Notes under the pieces: generated by a model
Told to the model about the DNA's origin: nothing
Database searches by the model: none
Seen by the model: only the letters and a program-made list of their open reading frames with translations
Assembly (NCBI GenBank): GCA_000969725.1
Contig: JXSR01S065691.1
Strand: one strand, 5' to 3'
Source: Ophiothrix spiculata
Lineage: Eukaryota > Echinodermata > Ophiuroidea > Amphilepidida > Ophiotrichidae
DNA length: 24,193 nt
Part shown: one piece after another, positions 19,301-24,193 of the stretch
How positions within the stretch are numbered: position 1 is the stretch's first letter
Layout of the letters: each line of letters starts with the position of its first letter
Made by a program: the position numbers and the translations under genes

Positions 19301-22300
19301 CTGGGGTGCCACTCCTAAGGGTATGTTTGGCATTTTGTAAAATGTGTTATAATACTTTCAACGGCCATTTTGACAACTTTCTTGAGTTTTTTTGTCTAAA
19401 TTTTGGGAATAATTTTCCTTGATCGTAATAGTGAAATTGGTTTCCCTAAGTTGATCATACTTAATTACGATCAATTTCAGCTTTTGAAATGAATATTGGC
19501 GTTTGCAATGGATTTAGACATTAAATAGTGACATCGTGTCCCAGACCTCTTCATTCGGCAGAGACATTTTGTAAATCTAAGATCCATTCATTTTTTTTTT
19601 TGGGGGGGGGGGGAGAGGGCTACTGACCTGTTGGTTTCTCATTGCTTGTAATTGCCTCCTGGTGGGGAATACTGGTTTGCCTTGTGCCACCCAGGTTGCA
19701 TATGGATTACCACGCTGATTATCTAGGAGATAAACACTGTATAATCTGGAAGAAACTGTAAAATAAACAAGATTTGATGTTTATGGTTATGAATGTTGTT
19801 AATTATCAAGGTGGTAGAATATAATGGTCAAAAGTCAAAAATGTCATATAGACCGGTATGTGATGCGACCAACGATATAGAGGTTCCGGGTCCTTGCTTC
19901 CTTGGGCAAGAACTTCACTCTTAATTGCTCCATGGCTTGGACTCTGTTGGTCCCCTGTGTGAATGCTCCTCCTGGGGTGCTACAAACAGTGTATACTGTA
20001 TACAAAAGCTTAGGTGGGTAAAAGAGCCGTCTTGAGTTATTATTCTCGGAGGAATTATGAGTTAAAATATGAACTTAATGCCTACCATGTTTGTGTATAT
20101 CCTTCAGACCTTTAATATTCAGAGTGACTGAATCCAAACCAGTTGTATTTGCTGTGTCAGCACTGTTATAGATCAGAATGGACAGCTGCCAACTGGAGGA
20201 AAAAAATTGTTAAATATTCAAATTGTTGTTCAAAATTCTTATCATGCAGGACAACCATAAATTCACAGGGGAGATTCAAGACTGCAAACAAACTAGTGTA
20301 ATGGAATCTTTAGGGGTATTTAAGGTATGAGAAAAGACTGAACAAAAAAGGAGTGTAAAGCATAGTAAGCAAAGCAAACAGAACGTTCACTCTTACAGCA
20401 AGGGTCTAGGAGCCTACTTGCATGAACAAAGTAACTTATATTACACCCTACCTTTAAAAAATCAGTTTCCATTGAACACAGAGAGGACACATTTTGGCAT
20501 CAAAAGCGGGAAACTGCTAAAAGTCCAGGGGCCGTATTCATAAAACTCCCTTACACTTAAGTGCAATTTTTGCACTTAAGTGTAAGTGTAACACTTAAAC
20601 TTAAGTGTTAACTTTAAAGCTCAATTTCTGCATTATTGCAGTGTGTCTTTTTTGTTCTTTTTAAATGTAATTTTAAGTGCAAAAATGCTAACTATAATTT
20701 GTAAAAATATTTCCAAGTATTAAACTGACCCTCTTAAGTCACACTTTAAGTGTTTTCTTCTATTAAAAAGCAAATTATGTAAAATATATGCTATAGAATA
20801 CCCATATGACTTAAGGGCAACTTTTAAGGGTGCTCCAATGTCCCCTTAAAAGTTGCCCTTAAAATTATAAGGGTTAAGGGATTCGCTTAAATATTTGCTC
20901 ATTTAAGTGCAACTCTAAGAGCTTGTCTTAAAATTCAATAGATTTAAGGGAAACTCTTTAAAAACTTGCACTTAAGTGTGGTTTATGAATACGGCCCCAG
21001 AATTCTCATGCCTGGTATTTGGGTCCACTTTAAGTGCAAACACGCAAATACTAGTAAAAAATACTTAATAAAAGTTCTCTTACATCGTCAGCAACACATC
21101 AAATACTTTGTAATCAACCAACAACTGCATTTATGCTAAACCTATTGTTCAAATATTAAGTAAGTTAAATAAAAATAAAAGTCCTGTCTGATGACTTCAA
21201 TGCAATGATTATAAAAGGCATTGCTCATGACATGGCTTGACCATTCAATATTATGTAGCACTGAGGTGTTTGCATCAGAAGTGTACTTATTTATCTGGTA
21301 ATCATACCTCTCATTCCATGTATTACTATTTCTCACTGATGCAACAACACCAACATCGCTGTTATTTCCGACCAGAGTGTACTCATCTCCAACTACAATA
21401 AAGAAAACAAAAGTATATGACTGATACTGTTTCTGTTATGAAATGCTGAAGTGAAGAACAGCCCATGACAAAAGAAAAGTCAAGGGTTCACACAACACTA
21501 GTTAAGGGTTAGTTTCTTAGGAAAGATGATGATTTTCTAATATGGAAGAGCATTATCTCTGTCCCATGGAATTGCACACAACACTGAACATCAATCGTAA
21601 AATGGATGAAGGGTATCAACATAATGATGTGCAAGAGATGGAAGTCAAAAACACTTGGAAAAGTGGCTATTTTTGTATTTCCTGTTGCTTGATGATGTTA
21701 GACTGGAATACATTTCACAAAAGTGATTCCAGGAATAACTTTATTCCTGTATTTTTCATTCTTGAAATAAAGATAGTTCAGAGCCATGAGCTAAGTTGGA
21801 TATTATAAAGCCTGGGATAACTAACCTGTGGAATAACTTTATTCTCCATTTGTGAATACAATATGGCATCACCAATGGAAGAAATAAAAAGTTATTCCTG
21901 GAATAAAGTTATTTCCCTTTTGTGAATACGGGCCATTAAGTTTAACCGACTCACCTTTCACAAGATTAGTAGTTTGTAGTTGTTGATCACCAAGTAGAGC
22001 CAGGAGCCCCATAACACTGAGAACTGGTTTCTTAATCATATCAACATAATTTGGCTTGGTGTTATTAATCTGAAAGCGTGCAGTCAAGGTGCGCTGATTG
22101 AAAAACGATGGGTAGAAATTCATGAAGCCATTGTCGTTGCTGAGCAGAGTGTAGTTGATGATTGGATATGTGGCTGGTAGAATATTTTGGTGTTGTGCAA
22201 TAACCTTGGAAACAAAAATGCATTTTTTGCATATTTTTGAGTTTAACAGACTTGGTAAAGTAGAATTCTGAAAGTGTGGCAGTGGTTTTAGGAGTTTTCT

Positions 22301-24193
22301 CAGAGATGCAGTTGCTTACGACTGCGGGATAACGATTTTTTCATAAATAATAAAAAATCAAATTAAAGTTTGCATCCGTTTTGCGTGTGCAAATTTCAAT
22401 GCACACTGAACGCATGCTTTACTAACGTATTTTGTTAATCACGCGCCGCATCGCTGCTTAATATATACGCCGGAAAAATTATGCAGACACCTCTATTAGA
22501 TGTTGCTTTTTTGTAAAACCCGGGGGGTATTCAAGTTTATTTTTGGTATGGGTGTGCCGCTGGGAAATTTGAAGTACCACCCATATACCAAATGCCAAAA
22601 TTTTTAGTCAAATTTATATAAAAATTGAAATTTTCTGTGAACATTTACACTACTAATTTGGCACAAATTTCTTGATTTTTGTTTGAAATTTTTAAAAAGT
22701 CAACTTTTTCTCAAAAATTTTGAAGAACAGACCCATCAAAATATCACATTTTGGAAAGAAAAGGAATCCATTGACATACCAGACTGCCTGATTTTGCTGC
22801 CCAAGTTTGTGGTACATCTCCGTAATCACTTTCATACTAAGTACCCCCCACCTGGATGCAAAAGAGCTCATCTGATTTTTTGCTGTGAAGGGTGGTCTCT
22901 AATACATTTAGTCACGATTTGCCATATATACATTGATTTATTGGTTTGCTTGCGCAAAATTTTCAATTCAATTCAATTCAATCTTTATTTCCATAAAAAA
23001 CATTTAAAACAATAAAACAACAACAAATAACATATTTATGGAGGAGTTCACTGGAAGGCCAAAAAGGCTCGTAAATAGCCTACCCCTTGAAACCAAAATA
23101 CACTACGCAAATGGACAAGCAAAATGCAGAGAACTAAACAAGACATGGCAAGGGCGGGCACAAAAATCGAAAAACAAAGAGGATCATTAGCATGGGGGTA
23201 AATTCTGAGATTATATTGATTATTTGTACTCTAGAATAAGGGATTGTTTTAATGTAGATCGGAAATGTTTGACAGTTTTTGATTCTTTCAATGTTTTTGG
23301 TAGTGAGTTCCAAAGAATGGGGCCAGAAGAACAAATACCATGGTCAGAAAAGGTTTTTTTATTGTTGGTTGTGTTAAGGTCATTGACATGTCTTGTTGAA
23401 TACTGATGAACATCGGAACGTTTTGTGAAGTAATATTTGAACGCAACAGGTAGTTTATCTATGGAATATTTGTACATGAACACTCCAAGTTCTAATGTAT
23501 ACAAGTCATTAATTCTGAGAAAATTACAATTGGCAAATAATGATGCAGTATGACTTTGGTAGTGACTTTTAGAAACAATCCTTTTGGAGCTTAATTAGTA
23601 TATCAAGATAAAGTTTACAAGTGTTTCCCCAGATGAGTATACCATAACTTATGTAAGGCAATATTAAAGTACAAAATTCAACCAGATCACAGTTAATATA
23701 TCAGTACTGATATAGCTCACTTGAAACTTTTAGTGATACAGAGACTGACAAATATCATTACCTTGGCAACTACAGCAGCATAGGTAGCATCAGCTCTCCA
23801 ATCTTCTGCTTTACTCCACCCAACTAGGGGGTCAGCCTCACTGTAAAAGAAAATACTGATTTTTATCAGTTTTATGTTCTGAAGAATCTTTTTAGCATAC
23901 AAAAGATTATTAAGTGCCAACAATTTTATCACCCTGTTTAGTGTGCACAATGTGTATCATTTAACACCAAGTATGACTATTTGATAAGGTTGACAAAATG
24001 AATGATTTCAAACACTAGATTATATAACTGATATCAAAAGAAATGTTAGCCTTGTACATACTGCGATTTGACCATATATGTACAGATGACAGATCACAAA
24101 AGATAAAACACAAACAGCTGAGTTAAGGCTACAGTCCCTAAAAACGTCTCGCTCGGCTGAATGTCATGTTTACTGCAAATTTTTACCTACTTA
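16213..24193 (-). CDS. IDUA: Alpha-L-iduronidase, 3' part of gene (catalytic nucleophile to C-terminus)
   Basis: IDUA is the lysosomal GH39 glycosidase that removes terminal alpha-L-iduronic acid from dermatan and heparan sulfate. Eight exons join in frame on the minus strand: 23840-23762, 22204-21955, 21392-21308, 20192-20086, 19755-19628, 18575-18456, 17547-17352 and 16310-16213, all GT-AG. The joined 353 residues match human IDUA from Glu-299 onward (about 355 residues). Landmarks: EADPLVGW (nucleophile Glu-299), SNDN and QRTLTARF (Asp-349, Arg-363), NNT (N-372 glycosylation site), VFPT, HVC and GSRC (disulfide Cys-541/Cys-577), and VDYWG near the end. The beta-sandwich and fibronectin-III-like C-terminal domains are complete. 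The N-terminal exons, with signal peptide and acid/base Glu-182, lie beyond base 24193. Confidence 0.95.
16913..17318. mobile_element. MITE-like element in last IDUA intron
   Basis: TAGTGTCTGACC (16913-16924) is exactly inverted at 17307-17318 (GGTCAGACACTA). Both ends carry TA. Subterminal parts share GATC/GAATC-rich sequence (GATCTGAATCAGAC on the left, GATCAGAATCAGCCCGATTC on the right). It is noncoding and lies about 34 bases from the exon at 17352. Confidence 0.65.
17352..17547 (-). CDS. IDUA: IDUA exon (fibronectin III-like domain)
   Basis: The acceptor ACTGTAG precedes 17547 and the donor GTAAGA follows 17352. It reads [36 protein letters not shown] and [17 protein letters not shown] carries the Cys equivalent to human Cys-577. 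SNTS is a possible N-glycosylation site. Confidence 0.95.
18456..18575 (-). CDS. IDUA: IDUA exon
   Basis: The acceptor TTTTTCAG precedes 18575 and the donor GTAATG follows 18456. It has 40 codons: [20 protein letters not shown], then [14 protein letters not shown] and VAPGQ. It keeps the Pro equivalent to human Pro-533 (a Hurler mutation site) and the Cys equivalent to Cys-541. Confidence 0.95.
18719..18879. promoter_or_regulatory. Cluster of six TGACCT motifs, including a perfect DR5
   Basis: TGACCT starts at 18719, 18743, 18792, 18827, 18838 and 18874. Read on the minus strand these are AGGTCA nuclear-receptor half-sites. The pair 18827/18838 is a direct repeat with a 5-base spacer (AGGTCATTTCAAGGTCA on the minus strand), the layout bound by retinoid-type receptors. 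It may simply be a diverged repeat. It lies in an IDUA intron. Confidence 0.35.
19591..19613 (+). repeat. T11-G12 homopolymer tract
   Basis: T11 followed by G12, 15 bases downstream (in gene orientation) of the IDUA exon ending at 19628. On the gene strand this is C12-A11, close behind the donor site. Confidence 0.85.
19628..19755 (-). CDS. IDUA: IDUA exon
   Basis: The acceptor TTTTACAG precedes 19755; the donor GTCAGT follows 19628. It completes Val, then reads [35 protein letters not shown] and QAMRNQQ, in line with YVTRYLDN and GRPVFPTAEQFRRMR of human IDUA. A second AG ten bases in would break the frame. Confidence 0.95.
19855..20005 (+). mobile_element. tRNA-derived SINE, truncated copy in IDUA intron
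   Basis: Shares CTTCCTTGGGCAAGAACTT, ATTGCTCCATGG, TTGGTCCCCTG and GAATGCTCC...GGGGTGCT with the copy at 2382, but the tRNA head is largely lost (only AGAGGTTCCGGGTCC near a B box). It is inserted opposite to the gene. Confidence 0.65.
20086..20192 (-). CDS. IDUA: IDUA exon
   Basis: The acceptor TTTCCTCCAG precedes 20192; the donor GTAGGC follows 20086. It reads [19 protein letters not shown], then [16 protein letters not shown], matching [20 protein letters not shown] of the human enzyme. NTT sits where human Asn-451 is glycosylated. Confidence 0.95.
20526..21000. mobile_element. Foldback MITE-like element with perfect 17-bp ends
   Basis: GGGGCCGTATTCATAAA (20528-20544) is exactly inverted at 20982-20998. 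CAG at 20526-20528 and 20998-21000 could be a 3-bp target duplication. The interior is full of CACTTAAGTG palindromes and TTAAGGG/CCCTTAA blocks and has no coding content. It lies in the IDUA intron between the exons at 21308 and 20192. Confidence 0.8.
21308..21392 (-). CDS. IDUA: IDUA exon
   Basis: The acceptor TTATTGTAG precedes 21392; the donor GTATGA follows 21308. It completes Val and reads [19 protein letters not shown], then RNSNTWNE plus two bases of Ser. It aligns with TVLDSNHTVGVLASAH in human IDUA; NNS corresponds to the Asn-415 glycosylation site. Confidence 0.93.
21700..21935. repeat. Repeated GGAATAACTTTATTCC palindromes
   Basis: GGAATAACTTTATTC occurs near 21731 and 21830, and its reverse form GGAATAAAGTTATT near 21900, followed by GTGAATACGGGCC. 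It resembles the remnant of another foldback element of the GGCC-GTATTCA type, without a clear left end. Confidence 0.45.
21955..22204 (-). CDS. IDUA: IDUA exon (end of TIM barrel, active-site Asp and Arg)
   Basis: The acceptor GTTTCCAAG precedes 22204; the donor GTGAGT follows 21955. It has 83 codons: [75 protein letters not shown]. Asp in SNDN and Arg in QRTL are the substrate-contacting Asp-349 and Arg-363 of human IDUA. NNT matches the Asn-372 glycan site. Confidence 0.96.
22205..22960. other. IDUA intron stretch without recognised gene
   Basis: It contains CCCGGGGGGTATTCAAGTTT and related sequence at 22519 that looks like a dispersed repeat, plus a 110-residue open frame on the + strand (22683) with no family resemblance, which runs into the LINE tail. 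I see no exon here. Confidence 0.4.
22963..23688 (-). mobile_element. 5'-truncated LINE fragment (reverse transcriptase C-terminal end)
   Basis: On the minus strand, from 23688, a frame reads [12 protein letters not shown] and LDILIKLQK, the thumb-region signature of many non-LTR reverse transcriptases. After a frameshift near 23572 it continues as [41 protein letters not shown] and [14 protein letters not shown], and stops at 23220. The 3' tail follows, with AATAAAG and a (TTGAA)n microsatellite at 22963-22982, typical of L2/CR1-like elements. Sequence upstream of 23688 has stops, so the element is 5' truncated. It is dead and sits in an IDUA intron on the same strand as the gene. Confidence 0.85.
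23220..23571 (-). pseudogene. Remnant of non-LTR reverse transcriptase ORF
   Basis: The last open block of the LINE, with a WNSLP motif near the end. No catalytic RT motif (the F/YADD box) is present, because the copy is truncated upstream of it. It is separated from the preceding thumb block by a frameshift. Confidence 0.75.
23762..23840 (-). CDS. IDUA: IDUA exon with catalytic nucleophile
   Basis: The acceptor TCTTTTACAG precedes 23840; the donor GTAATG follows 23762. The first base completes a codon (Asp if the upstream exon ends in GA), then [26 protein letters not shown]. Glu in EADPLVGW is the catalytic nucleophile, human Glu-299 within IYNDEAD. The exon ends in phase 0. Confidence 0.95.

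Noticed and set aside
22683-23015. 110-codon + strand ORF
   Set aside because: It is AT-rich, without recognisable domains, and runs antisense into the LINE tail.
24150-24193. A further upstream IDUA exon at the window edge
   Set aside because: Minus-strand TAAGTAG/GTAAAA looks like a donor, but the exon before 23840 should end in two bases completing Asp (GA) after a Tyr-Asn-like stretch, which is not seen.
1-24193. A new multi-gene or defence-like system, or a CRISPR array
   Set aside because: The content is two ordinary animal genes plus mobile-element debris. The 105-bp array at the left edge consists of exon sequence, not spacers and repeats.

Overview
This is animal nuclear DNA: short exons with GT-AG introns, AT-rich spacers, tRNA-derived SINEs, many foldback (MITE-like) elements and a LINE fragment. 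The two genes match their vertebrate counterparts closely and the repeat content is dense, so a marine invertebrate, perhaps a deuterostome such as an echinoderm or hemichordate, is my best guess. The species cannot be fixed from the window. All family comparisons are from memory; no search was run.

Left part (about 1-7185, + strand): the 3' half of WDR91, an endosomal Rab7-effector WD40 protein. Eight exons can be placed; the N-terminal exons lie upstream. The first 219 bases are unusual: the tail of a WDR91 exon and its splice donor are repeated in tandem with a period of about 105-106 bp. Introns hold a SINE, several foldback elements and an inverted-repeat pair that brackets one exon.

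Middle (7186-16212): about 9 kb with no gene I can support. It holds a foldback element just after the WDR91 stop, a composite repeat with direct and inverted arms around a proline-rich ORF (7651-9578), a nearly identical 1.47 kb tandem duplication carrying a SINE (10042-12979), a 185 bp TA-flanked MITE, a 703 bp foldback element and a hAT-like MITE.

Right part (16213 to beyond 24193, - strand): the 3' half of IDUA, lysosomal alpha-L-iduronidase. Eight exons cover the segment from the catalytic nucleophile Glu to the stop codon. That is about 353 residues, against about 355 for the same part of the human enzyme. Its introns contain MITEs, a SINE remnant, a cluster of TGACCT motifs and a 5'-truncated LINE.

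The two genes are convergent (tail to tail). Both products act in the endosome-lysosome system, but nothing in the sequence shows shared regulation. I see no new biochemical system. The most notable signals are the exon-tail tandem array, the exon bracketed by inverted repeats, the recent 1.47 kb duplication and the TGACCT cluster.
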